Origin: Verrucomicrobiota bacterium | Lineage (GTDB): Bacteria > Verrucomicrobiota > Verrucomicrobiia > Opitutales > Opitutaceae | Direction of reading: 5' to 3' | NCBI GenBank assembly: GCA_023443455.1 | Contig: JAEZUE010000039.1 | Span: forward strand, 1 to 64,000 | Length of the DNA stretch: 64,000 bases | Part shown: piece after piece, positions 44,577-53,896 of the stretch | Layout: every line of letters begins with the position of its first letter | Numbering within the stretch: the stretch's first letter is position 1 | Notes under the pieces: generated by a model | The model's database searches: none | What the model was told of the DNA's origin: nothing | Seen by the model: the letters and a program-made list of their open reading frames with translations, nothing else | Program-made: the position numbers and the translations under genes

Positions 44577-46403
44577 ATGGCAATCGCAGGCACCGACACC
44601 CCTCCCGCTACCACTTCAACCCCCGCCGGCCAGACCGTTCGCGATGTCGTCATCCGCCTCGCCGGCAATTCGCAGGACGGCATCCAGGCCATCGGCGGTT
44701 TCCTCGCCCGCCTCGCCGGACGCAGCGATCAGGAAGTCATGACGTTCATGACGATCCCGGCGACCATCTCCGGCGGCCCGTCGATCTTCCAGGTGCGCAT
44801 GGGCAGCGGCGAGATCCTCTCCCCCGGCGACCGCTCCGACCTGCTCGTCGCCCTCTACCAGCACAGCTACGAGGCGCACCGCGCCCAACTGCGCGACGGT
44901 GGCGTGCTCCTCTACGATTCCGACCACGTCAAACCCGACGAAACCGACAAGCGCGTGCGCCACGTGGGCGTGCCGATCACCACCGCCACCGTCGAGGCCG
45001 TGGGCGGCAACGCCAAGGACAAGGGCAAGAACATCTTCGTGCTCGGCCTGCTCGCCCGCCTCTTCCATCTCAATGTCGAGAAGCTCAAGGGCATCATGCA
45101 GGAACGCTTCGGCAAGAAGGCCGAGGACATCCTGCGCAACGCCCTCCAGACCTTCGACGCCGGCTTCGCCTACGACCTCGGCGACGACGTGCGCGCCTCC
45201 TTCGCCTTCGGCCCCGCCCGCGCCGACCACACCGCCGACGGCCGCCCGATCGTCACCATGGACGGCAACCAGGCGATCGTCATGGGTCTGATCGCCGGCG
45301 GGGTGCGTTTCGGCGCCGCGTATCCGATCACTCCCGCCTCCAGCATCATGGAGGACCTGCGCGGCGCGCTGCCGAAATACGGCGGCATGTACGTGCAATG
45401 CGAAGACGAGATCGCCGCCATCGCCATGGCGCTCGGCTTCTCCTATTCCGGCCATGTCGCCGTGACCAACACCTCCGGCCCCGGCATGTCGCTGAAGATG
45501 GAAGCCCTCGGCTGGGGCATCATGGCCGAGATGCCGCTGGTCATCGTCAACGTCCAGCGCGGCGGCCCGAGCACCGGCCTGCCGACGATGGTCGAGCAGA
45601 GCGATCTGCTGCAGGCGATCGGCGGCACCCATGGCGACGCTCCCCGCATCGTGCTCGCGCCCTGCTCCGTGGGCGATTGTTTCTACACCGCCTACGAGGC
45701 CGTGCAGCTCGCGAAGGAGTACTCGGTGCCCGTCATCGTGCTCTCCGATCAGGCGCTCTCGACCCGCATCGGCGCCTTCCCGGAGCCCGACCTGAAGACG
45801 CTCTACGTCGAGCCCGCCCTCAAGCTCGCCCCACGCGAAGGTGAATACCTCGCCTACCCGGACAACGCCCCCACGCACCACGTGCCCCCCGGCACGCCGA
45901 TGCTCGGCGGCAAGTACCCGCTCGTGACCGGCCTCGAGCACGACCAGGCCGGCCACCCCAACGCCAGCCCGGCCAACCACCAGAAGATGACCGCGCGCCG
46001 TCGCGAGAAGATCAAGGCGCTCGCGGCCAAGCTGCCGTTGCCCGAGGTCTACGGCGACCCGGAGGGCGATGTGCTCCTCGTCGGCTGGGGTTCCACTTTC
46101 GGCCAGATCCGCGAGGCGACCAACGCCCTCCGCGCCCAGGGTCGCAAGGTCGGGCACCTCCACCTCCGCCACATCTCCCCGCTGCCGCAGGGCCTCGAGC
46201 GGATCTTCGCCCAGTTCCGCCAGATCGACGTCGTCGAGATCAACGACGAGGGCCTCTACGGCTACGGCCAGCTCGCGAGCATCCTGCGCAGCTGCTTCGC
46301 CAACCCGGCCATCCGCAGCATCACCAAGACCGACGGCCTCACCTTCAAGGTGAAGGAGATCCTCGACGGCGTCGCCCGCCTCGATGCCTCCGCCGCCCGC
46401 TGA
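44577..46403 (+). CDS. korA: 2-oxoglutarate:ferredoxin oxidoreductase, fused gamma-alpha subunit
   Basis: A 608-residue protein. The gamma domain (RLAGNSQDGIQAIGGFLARL at about 27-46, ending near 190) is joined to the alpha domain beginning GNQAIVMGLIAGGVRFGAAYP. The alpha part has the family pattern TNTSGPGMSLKMEALGWG and GGPSTGLPTMVEQSDLLQ. With KorB it makes succinyl-CoA (or the reverse) using ferredoxin. No ferredoxin-type delta subunit is encoded here. Start ATG 44577. Confidence 0.95.
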   Translation: MAIAGTDTPPATTSTPAGQTVRDVVIRLAGNSQDGIQAIGGFLARLAGRSDQEVMTFMTIPATISGGPSIFQVRMGSGEILSPGDRSDLLVALYQHSYEAHRAQLRDGGVLLYDSDHVKPDETDKRVRHVGVPITTATVEAVGGNAKDKGKNIFVLGLLARLFHLNVEKLKGIMQERFGKKAEDILRNALQTFDAGFAYDLGDDVRASFAFGPARADHTADGRPIVTMDGNQAIVMGLIAGGVRFGAAYPITPASSIMEDLRGALPKYGGMYVQCEDEIAAIAMALGFSYSGHVAVTNTSGPGMSLKMEALGWGIMAEMPLVIVNVQRGGPSTGLPTMVEQSDLLQAIGGTHGDAPRIVLAPCSVGDCFYTAYEAVQLAKEYSVPVIVLSDQALSTRIGAFPEPDLKTLYVEPALKLAPREGEYLAYPDNAPTHHVPPGTPMLGGKYPLVTGLEHDQAGHPNASPANHQKMTARRREKIKALAAKLPLPEVYGDPEGDVLLVGWGSTFGQIREATNALRAQGRKVGHLHLRHISPLPQGLERIFAQFRQIDVVEINDEGLYGYGQLASILRSCFANPAIRSITKTDGLTFKVKEILDGVARLDASAAR

Positions 46404-46450
46404 GCCCGAGAACCCGAAACCAGAAACCAGATACTAGAAACCGTTTCCCC

Positions 46451-47362
46451 ATGTTCTCCCTCACCTGCCCGACTCCCGCCGAAGCGCCCGGCTGCACCGT
46501 CAACAAGGCCAGCCTCAAGGCCGACACCCCCACCTGGTGCCCCGGCTGCGGCGACTTCGCCGTGCTCGGCGCCTTCCAGCGCGTGCTCGAGAAGCTCCAG
46601 ATCCCGCAGCACCAGCTCGTCACGCTCGCCGGCATCGGCTGCTCCTCGCGCCTGCCCTACTTCGTCAACACCCACGGCGGCCACTTCATCCACGGCCGCG
46701 CCCTCGCCTTCGCCTCGGGCGTCAGCCTCGGCCGCGACGACCTCCATGTCGTCGTCTTCGGCGGCGACGGCGACGGCTTCTCCATCGGCGGCAACCACCT
46801 CGACCACACCGCGCGCAAGAACATCAAGATGACCTATGTCATCATGGACAACTCGGTGTACGGCCTGACCAAGAAGCAGACCTCGCCCACCTCGCCGGTC
46901 GGCTTCAAGTCCAAGACCGACCCGACCGGCGCGATCGACCCGTCGATCAACCCGGTGCGCCGCCTGCTCGGCACCGGCGCGACCTTCGTCGCCCGCACGT
47001 ACGCCGGCCAGCTCGCGCACATGACCGAGATGATCGAGCGCGCGATGAAGCACGACGGCTTCAGCGTCGTCGAAGTCATGACACATTGCGCGGAATTCTT
47101 CGACAACGCCTACGACAACATGAACCCCCGCAAGGGCGGCAAGTTCGAGACGATCGACGAGACCAAGCACGACCGCACCGACCTCAACGCCGCCTTCAAG
47201 CTCGCCTCCATCGAGACTCCCGGCGTGTTCGGTGTCTTCTACGAGGTCACGGAGCCGACCAAGAACGCCCGCGAGGCCAAACTCATGGCCGAAGCGCAGG
47301 GGAAATCGAAGGGCGCCGACGGCCTCGCGCTGCTCCAGGCGGCGTTCGACCGCATGAAGTGA
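46451..47362 (+). CDS. korB: 2-oxoglutarate:ferredoxin oxidoreductase, beta subunit
   Basis: A 303-residue TPP subunit. The cluster/TPP region has TWCPGCGDFAVLGAF near the N terminus, GIGCSSRLPYFVNTHGGH, and the TPP/Mg motif VFGGDGDGFSIGGNH plus MDNSVYGLTKKQTSPT. It lies 47 bp after korA in one operon, and a terminator follows at 47391. Confidence 0.95.
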   Translation: MFSLTCPTPAEAPGCTVNKASLKADTPTWCPGCGDFAVLGAFQRVLEKLQIPQHQLVTLAGIGCSSRLPYFVNTHGGHFIHGRALAFASGVSLGRDDLHVVVFGGDGDGFSIGGNHLDHTARKNIKMTYVIMDNSVYGLTKKQTSPTSPVGFKSKTDPTGAIDPSINPVRRLLGTGATFVARTYAGQLAHMTEMIERAMKHDGFSVVEVMTHCAEFFDNAYDNMNPRKGGKFETIDETKHDRTDLNAAFKLASIETPGVFGVFYEVTEPTKNAREAKLMAEAQGKSKGADGLALLQAAFDRMK

Positions 47363-47390
47363 CGGGGCGTCCAGCTCCCCTCCAACCTTG

Positions 47391-47420
47391 GCCGCAAGCT
47401 TCTGCGCTTGCGGCTTTTTC
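47391..47420 (+). terminator. korAB terminator
   Basis: GCCGCAAGC - TTCTGC - GCTTGCGGC followed by TTTTTCG, 28 bp after the korB stop. A strong intrinsic terminator. Confidence 0.92.
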
Positions 47421-47580
47421 GTGCCCACGGCCCGGGTTGGGCCGGACCGAAATTGCCCTCCGTTTCCGCCTCAAGTTCACACGCGGCAAACCGAATAATT
47501 GTCCGCGCATCTCGCCGCACGAGCGCTCCGCGCCCCACCGCGCAGTCGCTCCGAAACAGAGGCCAACGCCACCACCACCC

Positions 47581-48111
47581 ATGCCGTCTCCATCCATCCC
47601 AGCGGGCCTAGGTTCGTTGTTTGCCCAGAAAGTGGTCGTGGGCGTCGGAGACATGGCGGTGTCGAACAACATGAACGCGATCCTGACGACCTATGCGTTG
47701 GGTTCGTGCATCGGGTTGATCGCCTTCGATCCCGCCACCAAGGCTTCCGGATTGCTCCACTACATGCTGCCGGACTCGACCATCTCGCCGGACAAGGCGC
47801 GCAACCAGCCGTCGATGTTCGCCGACACCGGGTTGCCGGGGCTGTTCCGGGCCTTCCAGGGCGTGAAGGGCGACATCAAACGCGCGAAGTTTTTCGTCGC
47901 CGGGGGCGCCAGCGTCCTCAACGGCACCGATCCTTTCAAAATCGGTGAACGCAACATCCAGGCCCTCGAAGCCTGGTTCCGCGCCAACGGGCTCCGGCCA
48001 TCGATCCACGATGTCGGCGGCACGCACAACCGCACCATCAGCATCGAGGTGAAAAGCGGCGCGATCTCGATGAAAACCCCGACGGGCACCCAGCAGTTCT
48101 CGCTGGGCTGA
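47581..48111 (+). CDS. cheD: Chemoreceptor glutamine deamidase CheD
   Basis: A 176-residue CheD protein, which deamidates receptor glutamines and tunes chemotaxis adaptation. The catalytic Cys43 (YALGSCIGLIAFD), His60 (SGLLHYMLPDS) and Thr in GGTHNRTISIEV are present. It starts at ATG 47581 after a 218-bp gap with the korAB terminator. No cheC is adjacent; an orphan response regulator, an HDOD gene and cheA converge from the other strand. Confidence 0.92.
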   Translation: MPSPSIPAGLGSLFAQKVVVGVGDMAVSNNMNAILTTYALGSCIGLIAFDPATKASGLLHYMLPDSTISPDKARNQPSMFADTGLPGLFRAFQGVKGDIKRAKFFVAGGASVLNGTDPFKIGERNIQALEAWFRANGLRPSIHDVGGTHNRTISIEVKSGAISMKTPTGTQQFSLG

Positions 48112-48283
48112 ACACCGCACCCTCGCCCCCGCGAGCGGCCGTGCGGTGTACCCAGAACCTCGCTTCAGTCAGCCGCCACGGTTTCGCTCCCGCCCCGGGG
48201 TTCCGCGTTCCCCGTTCCGGATTTCGGCCCGATAGTTCGGGCAACCGGACTATCCGCATCCCGACAACGACCGCCCGCCCGCG

Positions 48284-48697
48284 TCAGACCGCGGTCGAAC
48301 GCTCGGAACGATGCGCGTGGGTGAACTCGATCACCTTCTGCAACGCCTCGCCGAGCACCGGAAAACTGGCCGGTTTCTGCAGGCGAAATAGCAGCGTCGG
48401 ATGATCCCGGTGGTCGCGCATGGCGTCGTCCTGCTGCGCGGTGAGCAGCATGCAGCCCAGATTCGGGTCGAAGGACTCCAGCCAGGTGACGAACTCGAGC
48501 CCGTCCATCCTCGGCATCCGAAGATCCACGACAACGGCGTCGTAGGCGGCGGGCCCCGCCGTGCGCATGCGCGCCTGGGCCTCGATGGCGTCCTGACTCG
48601 CGTCGACCGCGAAGCCGAGACGTTGCAGCCCGCGGGCCAACATCATCCGCGACGGCGGATCGTCCTCGATGACCAAGACGCGTGCCGAGCTGCCCAT
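48284..48697 (-). CDS. Single-domain response regulator (CheY-like)
   Basis: A 137-residue receiver-only protein. Acidic cluster EDD at 11-13, phospho-acceptor D58 in VVVDLRMPRMDGLE, LLTA and the Lys in LQKPAS are all present. It is 13 bp downstream of an HDOD gene and the third gene after cheA, in one minus-strand unit. It could be the phosphate acceptor of CheA. Confidence 0.9.
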   Translation of the reverse strand: MGSSARVLVIEDDPPSRMMLARGLQRLGFAVDASQDAIEAQARMRTAGPAAYDAVVVDLRMPRMDGLEFVTWLESFDPNLGCMLLTAQQDDAMRDHRDHPTLLFRLQKPASFPVLGEALQKVIEFTHAHRSERSTAV

Positions 48698-48710
48698 GGG
48701 TTCGATCCGT

Positions 48711-49592
48711 TCAGAATTGCACCGCGCCGTGCGTGGTCTGTTCGCGAAGCAGCTTCGTCACCGCGTCGAGGACCACCGGCTGGATGAGCAGGAGCTTCTC
48801 CGCATCGAAGCCTTGCGCCAGCAAGAGCTCCGAATCGAGTTCCATGAGGAAACCGTCCTCGGCCACGCCGGGGCCGATCACCGTGGCGACGAATTTCGCG
48901 GCGTGGAGATGGGCCATGAGGGTGCGGTACCGGTCCGGGATCGATCCGGGATGATCCGAGTGGCGGGCGACCTCGACGAGGGTCTCGGGGAATTTCCAGA
49001 TCTCCAGCAAGCGCGCGCCCACGAGCGATTGGTGGTAGCCGAGGACCTCGTGTTCGGACTGCCACCACGCGCAGTTGCCCGCCTTCTGATGGTCGCGAAT
49101 CGCGGGGAAAAACTCCGAACACGCGAACGCGATGGCGAGCTTGCCGATGCCCTGGATCAGGCCGGCGGTGTAGGCGAGCTCCTTGTCCACCTGACCGGAC
49201 TCGTCGGCCAAGGCCTCGGCGGCTACGGCCACGCAAAGCGAATGTCGGCAGAAATCCCCGGGTTCCCAGCCATAGCCTTCGACCGGCTGGTTGAACCAGC
49301 GGCTGCCCAATGTCGTGACCGCGAGACGGTAGATCTCGCGAAAACCCAGTCGGAGAATCGACTCGGAGACCGTCTCGCACTCGCTGCCCGAGCGGAAGAA
49401 CGCCGAGTTGGCCAGGCGCAGCGTGGCGCTGGCCAGCGCGGGGTCGACCAGGATGATCGCCTCGAGCTCGTCCGCCGTGGTCCCCTCGTTGGTCAACGCC
49501 TTGTTGAGGCGGGGCAACAACACCGGCGAGCAGGGCAGACGGGCGGCCTTTTCGCAGACCTCCTCGAGCGGCGGGACATTGGGTAGGCTCAT
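48711..49592 (-). CDS. HDOD-domain protein
   Basis: A 293-residue HDOD protein: EGTTADELEAIILVDPALASA (written short: LEAIILVDPALASATLRLAN) is the early helix, FREIYRLAVTTLG follows, and the HD-like loop reads AGLIQGIGKLAI with the HD pair lost (GIGK instead of HDxGK). It should be a non-catalytic signalling module. It sits between cheA (10 bp) and the receiver gene (13 bp). Confidence 0.9.
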   Translation of the reverse strand: MSLPNVPPLEEVCEKAARLPCSPVLLPRLNKALTNEGTTADELEAIILVDPALASATLRLANSAFFRSGSECETVSESILRLGFREIYRLAVTTLGSRWFNQPVEGYGWEPGDFCRHSLCVAVAAEALADESGQVDKELAYTAGLIQGIGKLAIAFACSEFFPAIRDHQKAGNCAWWQSEHEVLGYHQSLVGARLLEIWKFPETLVEVARHSDHPGSIPDRYRTLMAHLHAAKFVATVIGPGVAEDGFLMELDSELLLAQGFDAEKLLLIQPVVLDAVTKLLREQTTHGAVQF

Positions 49593-49602
49593 GGGATCAT
49601 CC

Positions 49603-51747
49603 TTACGCAGCGTTCAACAACGAAGCCGGATCGAGAATCAGCGCAATGTTGCCGTCGCCCAGGATCGCGCCGCCGGCCACGCCGGGCAGCCCCTGCATCA
49701 GGGCGCCGAGGCTCTTGATGACGACCTCCTGCTTGCTGACCATCTCGTCGACGAGCAGACCGCTGGTTCGTCCCGAAAATTCGACGACAACGACGATACC
49801 CTCCGCGGGGTTGTAGGCCTTCGGCTCGATCGAGAACTTCTGGTGGAGGCGGTGCAGCGGGATGATCTTGCCGCGCAGGTCGAGCACTTCGCCGCGCCCC
49901 TGCACCGTCGAGATCGTCTCGGCCGCCGGCCGATAGGCCATCTTCACCGAAGTGGTCGGCAGGATGAAACGGTCCTCGCCCACCTTGACGATGAGGCCGT
50001 CGATGATCGCCATGGTCAGCGGGAGAACGATCCGGAAGCGCGACCCCTTGCCCACCTCCGAGTCGATCTCGATCTTGCCGCGGAGCTTCTCGATGTTGCG
50101 CCGCACGACGTCCATGCCCACGCCGCGACCAGAGATCGAGGTGACCTTCTCGGCGGTGGAAAAGCCCGGTGCAAAGATCAGTTCGAGCGTTTCCTCGCGG
50201 GAGAGGTTCGCGTTCTCCGCGATCAGCCCCTGGCGCACGGCCTTGGCGAAAATCTTGGCCGGATCGATGCCGCGGCCGTCGTCGGAAAGCTCCAGCACGA
50301 TGTTGCTGCCCTGGTGGTAGGCCTTGAGCTGGACCCGACCGAGCTCCGGCTTGCCGACCTTGATACGATCGGTGGCCGGTTCGAGGCCGTGATCGAGCGA
50401 GTTGCGCACCATGTGGACCAGCGGGTCGTTGATCTCCTCGACGACGGTGCGGTCGAGTTCGGTATCCTCGCCCTCGACGGTGAAGCTGACCTTCTTGCCG
50501 CAGTCGCGGGCCAGATCCCGGGCCAGGCGTTCCATCTTCTGGAACGTCGCCTTCACCGGAATCATGCGCAGCGCCATCGAGGTGTGCTGCAGCTCCTTGG
50601 TGATGCGCGAGACCTGGGCCAAGTTGCGCTGCAACGCCGTGTTGTTGTCGGTGACCTCCCTCGCGCTCTCCTGCAACTGGCTCTGCACGATGACCAATTC
50701 GCCCACGACATCCATCAGCGAGTCGAGCTTCTCGGTGTTGACCCGGATCGTCGAAGCCACCGAGGCGCGACGCGCACCCTGGGCCGGAGCCGCTGCAGCC
50801 TGCTGCAAGGCAGCCTGGGGCGGCACCGCCGCGGCCACCGACTCGGGCGCGGCGGGCTCCTCGACCGCGGGCGCCTCCCGCGCTTCCGGCGCCGGGGCAA
50901 CCGGAGCGGCCAAGGCAACCTGCCGAGGCTCGTCGCCGCCTGCGGCCAAACTCTTCACCGCGATGATCAGATGGGCCACCGGAACGATCTCCGTGGGCAG
51001 TTCCCCGCGCTCCAACGCCACTGTGATCTGCCCAACCAAAGCCTGCAGCGCATCGCGCGCCCTCAGCATTTCGGTGATGATCGTGGAGTTGATCGCGCGT
51101 TTCCCGTTCCGCACAAGATCCAACAGCGTCTCCACTTCGTGGGTGAGCGTGTGCATCGGCGTGAGCTGGAGGAAGCCCGAGACGCCTTTGATCGTATGGA
51201 ACGAACGAAAGATGGAGCTGATCGCCTCGGGATCGGTGGGATTCTGCTCGAGCTGCAACAATGCACCCTCGATCTGCGCGAGATGGTCGACCGCCTCGGC
51301 ATGGAACTCGCCGAGCAGCTCACGATTCTCCTCCAGGCGCATGTCCATGAGCGCATCCGGTGGCGCCGTGAACCCCGGGAGCGCGGGCGCCGCCGCGGGC
51401 CCGGAAGCATCGCTCGTGGCCGCTTGGAACTCCTTGTACTCGACGGGCTTCCCGCTCCGCAGGGCGGTGACCACCCGTGGGTAGTGCTCCGCGAAATACT
51501 GCAGGCACGCCAACGACGCCTCGTCGAAGGGCTGGGCCGCATCGAGCCGGCGCTCGAGCACCTCACGGGTGCTCTGGGCCGGATGCAACGCATCATGATG
51601 ATCTCCAAGCAGATCACACAACTGCCCGAGCAGGCTGTACGCCGGGATCAACCCGTCGTCGCGCCCGGGCTGGGCCAGTATCGCCTCCGCGGCGATGCGG
51701 TTGGTGATATCCTCTACCTGTTGCAGGAGAACGGGCTCGATGATCAT
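49603..51747 (-). CDS. cheA: Chemotaxis histidine kinase CheA
   Basis: A 714-residue kinase. An N-terminal ~130-residue helical part of unknown type precedes the HPt domain, whose phospho-His is near residue 184 in FRSFHTIKGVSGFLQL. An Ala/Pro linker follows (~280-320), then the dimerisation part, the ATP domain (HMVRNSLDHGLEP, DDGRGIDPAKI, GFSTAEKVTSISGRGVGMD) and the C-terminal CheW-like domain. No P2 (CheY/CheB-binding) domain is obvious. It heads the unit cheA-HDOD-receiver. Receptors, cheW, cheR and cheB are not in the window. Confidence 0.95.
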   Translation of the reverse strand: MIIEPVLLQQVEDITNRIAAEAILAQPGRDDGLIPAYSLLGQLCDLLGDHHDALHPAQSTREVLERRLDAAQPFDEASLACLQYFAEHYPRVVTALRSGKPVEYKEFQAATSDASGPAAAPALPGFTAPPDALMDMRLEENRELLGEFHAEAVDHLAQIEGALLQLEQNPTDPEAISSIFRSFHTIKGVSGFLQLTPMHTLTHEVETLLDLVRNGKRAINSTIITEMLRARDALQALVGQITVALERGELPTEIVPVAHLIIAVKSLAAGGDEPRQVALAAPVAPAPEAREAPAVEEPAAPESVAAAVPPQAALQQAAAAPAQGARRASVASTIRVNTEKLDSLMDVVGELVIVQSQLQESAREVTDNNTALQRNLAQVSRITKELQHTSMALRMIPVKATFQKMERLARDLARDCGKKVSFTVEGEDTELDRTVVEEINDPLVHMVRNSLDHGLEPATDRIKVGKPELGRVQLKAYHQGSNIVLELSDDGRGIDPAKIFAKAVRQGLIAENANLSREETLELIFAPGFSTAEKVTSISGRGVGMDVVRRNIEKLRGKIEIDSEVGKGSRFRIVLPLTMAIIDGLIVKVGEDRFILPTTSVKMAYRPAAETISTVQGRGEVLDLRGKIIPLHRLHQKFSIEPKAYNPAEGIVVVVEFSGRTSGLLVDEMVSKQEVVIKSLGALMQGLPGVAGGAILGDGNIALILDPASLLNAA

Positions 51748-51950
51748 GGGTACGTGCGCTTGCTGGCGGAAATCGGACCGTTCCGGGCAAACTTAACCCC
51801 TCTCTGACGCAACCCTCCGACTCTCAAGGAAAAGCCGCCCCCAACAGTCCGAGGCGCCGGCGAACACGACACCCCGTTCTGCGCCGCGCTCCCCATCCGC
51901 TTTTCGGCCGCGCCACTGGACGAGGGCCGCGCTCCAGTTACGTTTTCCCC

Positions 51951-52211
51951 ATGAGCGACACCGTGCAATCCATCATCAATGCCGCCGCGGACGAGGCCGA
52001 CAGCTTGCTCGATGGCATCGCCTCCCCGGCCGACGCCAAACCGATCCTGCTTGAATGGCTCTCCGACAATTTCCCCCAACTGCCCGAAGACCAACGGCAC
52101 TCCGCGGTCCATGGCGTGGTCTCCATCCTCAAACGTGAAGGGTTCTTCGATGGATCGAACCAGGGGCCCAACTGGTCCGACTCCGACGACCCGGCCGAGG
52201 CGGAGGAATAG
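51951..52211 (+). CDS. Small acidic hypothetical protein
   Basis: An 86-residue acidic protein with no family I recognise. It has a helical, Asp/Glu-rich body (SIINAAADEADSLLDGIASP, LLEWLSDNFPQLPEDQR) and a disordered acidic tail ending DDPAEAEE. The codon use looks normal, and the start ATG at 51951 has purines before it. It is converging on the ccoH-like gene, 12 bp away, and divergent from cheA by about 200 bp. Confidence 0.65.
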   Translation: MSDTVQSIINAAADEADSLLDGIASPADAKPILLEWLSDNFPQLPEDQRHSAVHGVVSILKREGFFDGSNQGPNWSDSDDPAEAEE

Positions 52212-52223
52212 TGACGGCCACGA

Positions 52224-52415
52224 TCACCGCACGGGAGACGCACGGGACGGGCCGCCATCGCTGCCCGCCTTCTCGTGAACCTCGACCACAGCGGGGCGAT
52301 TTCTGGTAGCGATCACCAGAAACGCCGTCCACGCGACGACGAAGCCCGCCAAGGCGGCGACGATCAGCAACCAAGGCCGTTCATGGAGCGGATTTTTCAC
52401 GCCAATAGTTTTCAT
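52224..52415 (-). CDS. Small CcoH/FixH-like membrane protein
   Basis: A 63-residue protein with one transmembrane helix (WLLIVAALAGFVVAWTAFLV) and a short C-terminal hydrophilic tail. FixH/CcoH proteins are usually 150-170 residues with a periplasmic domain; here only the anchor is present. It overlaps the end of ccoG by 35 bp and is the last gene of the cbb3 operon, where CcoH is expected. A role in oxidase assembly is inferred from position. Confidence 0.65.
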   Translation of the reverse strand: MKTIGVKNPLHERPWLLIVAALAGFVVAWTAFLVIATRNRPAVVEVHEKAGSDGGPSRASPVR

Positions 52416-53814
52416 CGAGCAGCCGGGGATCGGGTCCCAGAAAATCGGCCGCTTTCTCGAGAGCATATCCCCCATCGAGGTCTTCGGCGACGATCCGATA
52501 GCGAAAACGCCCGGTGAAGCTCCGTTTCGGCACCCGCAGCACCACGGTGTGCAGCTCCTCCACCATCGCCGGCACCGTGATCGTCTCGCCCGTACCCGAC
52601 AGCAGGATGCCGTCGGGCGCATCGGCCACCGAGAGCACGAAGCGCCGGGGGGAGTCGGTCTTGTTGGTCAGGCGCACGAGCATCTGGTTACGCACCGCGT
52701 CGGCGTCGACGAAGTAGGCACCACCGGGCATCCGCATCGCGTCGAACGCCGCCGGCTTCACCTGCGAAAATGCCGCCAGCGCGACCGCTGCGCCGACCAG
52801 AAGCAACACCGCATAGACGATCGTCCGCGGGCGGATCCACTTCGTCCGGCCTCCCGCAAAGCGAGCCAACGAATCGTAGCGGATGAGCCCCGTCGGTTTC
52901 TTCAGCCGGGTCATCACGTCGTCGCAGGCGTCGATGCACGCCGTGCAGGCGATGCACTCCAGCTGCAACCCATGACGTATGTCGATGCCGGTCGGGCAAG
53001 CCTGCACGCAACGCAGGCAGTCGACGCAGTCGCCGGTCCGTCCGAGCTCGGTCGCCTCGGCGGCGCCGCGCCGCGGTTCGCCTCGACTGGCGTCGTAGCC
53101 GACGACCAGCGAATGGTCGTCGACGAGCGCCGACTGCAAGCGGCCGTACGGGCAGACCACGATGCAGAGCTGCTCGCGAAACCAGGCGAAATCGAGATAG
53201 AGCAAGGCGCTGGCCACGAACACGAACAGGAACGCTCCCCAATGTGCGGTCGGCGCCGCGGTGATCATCGCGTAGAGGCGTGGCAACGACACGAAATAGG
53301 CCAGCAGCAGGTGCGCGATCCCCGCCGAGAGGAGAAAGAACAACGCGTGCTTGATGATGCGCTTCGTGGTCTTGGTCGCATCCCAGGGCGCGGCGTCGAG
53401 CCGCTTGCGGGCCGGCGCGTCGCCCTCGATCAGGCGCTCGATCCGACGGAAAACATGCTCGAGAAACACCGTCTGCGGGCAGGCCCAGCCACACCACACG
53501 CGGCCGAGCAGCGCCGTGATGAAGAACAACGCGAAGCCGCCCCCGGTGATGAGGAAGAACAGCAACCACATCTCCTGCATCGCCACCGTCCAGCCGAGCA
53601 GATGGAAGCGACGGTTCGCCACATCCAGAAACACCGCCGGATGGCCGCCCACGGGAATCCACGGAAGCAGCACATAGACGGCGATCAGGAACCACGCGGC
53701 GACGCGCCGGGCCAGCGTCCACCGGCCCCGGGTATCGGCCGGATGGAGAAACACGCGCGAACCGTCGGCTCTGATCGTGGTGACGGAATCCAGGCTGGGG
53801 CGAGCTGCGGACAT
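52381..53814 (-). CDS. ccoG: cbb3 oxidase accessory protein CcoG (FixG/RdxA)
   Basis: A 477-residue membrane iron-sulfur protein. About five hydrophobic segments, a NapH-like CGWACPQTVFLEHVFRRIE motif, then cluster cysteines in DCVDCLRCVQACPTGIDI and LECIACTACIDACDDVM, and a C-terminal immunoglobulin-like FixG domain. CcoG reduces copper for oxidase assembly. It follows ccoP by 82 bp. Confidence 0.95.
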   Translation of the reverse strand: MSAARPSLDSVTTIRADGSRVFLHPADTRGRWTLARRVAAWFLIAVYVLLPWIPVGGHPAVFLDVANRRFHLLGWTVAMQEMWLLFFLITGGGFALFFITALLGRVWCGWACPQTVFLEHVFRRIERLIEGDAPARKRLDAAPWDATKTTKRIIKHALFFLLSAGIAHLLLAYFVSLPRLYAMITAAPTAHWGAFLFVFVASALLYLDFAWFREQLCIVVCPYGRLQSALVDDHSLVVGYDASRGEPRRGAAEATELGRTGDCVDCLRCVQACPTGIDIRHGLQLECIACTACIDACDDVMTRLKKPTGLIRYDSLARFAGGRTKWIRPRTIVYAVLLLVGAAVALAAFSQVKPAAFDAMRMPGGAYFVDADAVRNQMLVRLTNKTDSPRRFVLSVADAPDGILLSGTGETITVPAMVEELHTVVLRVPKRSFTGRFRYRIVAEDLDGGYALEKAADFLGPDPRLLDENYWREKSAP

Positions 53815-53896
53815 GGGGAAGCGGGATGAGGGGGGCGCAAGCACAGCGTTCGATTTCCGCGACTGCGGCGCGATGAACGAACGTGGCTCGAAGCCG

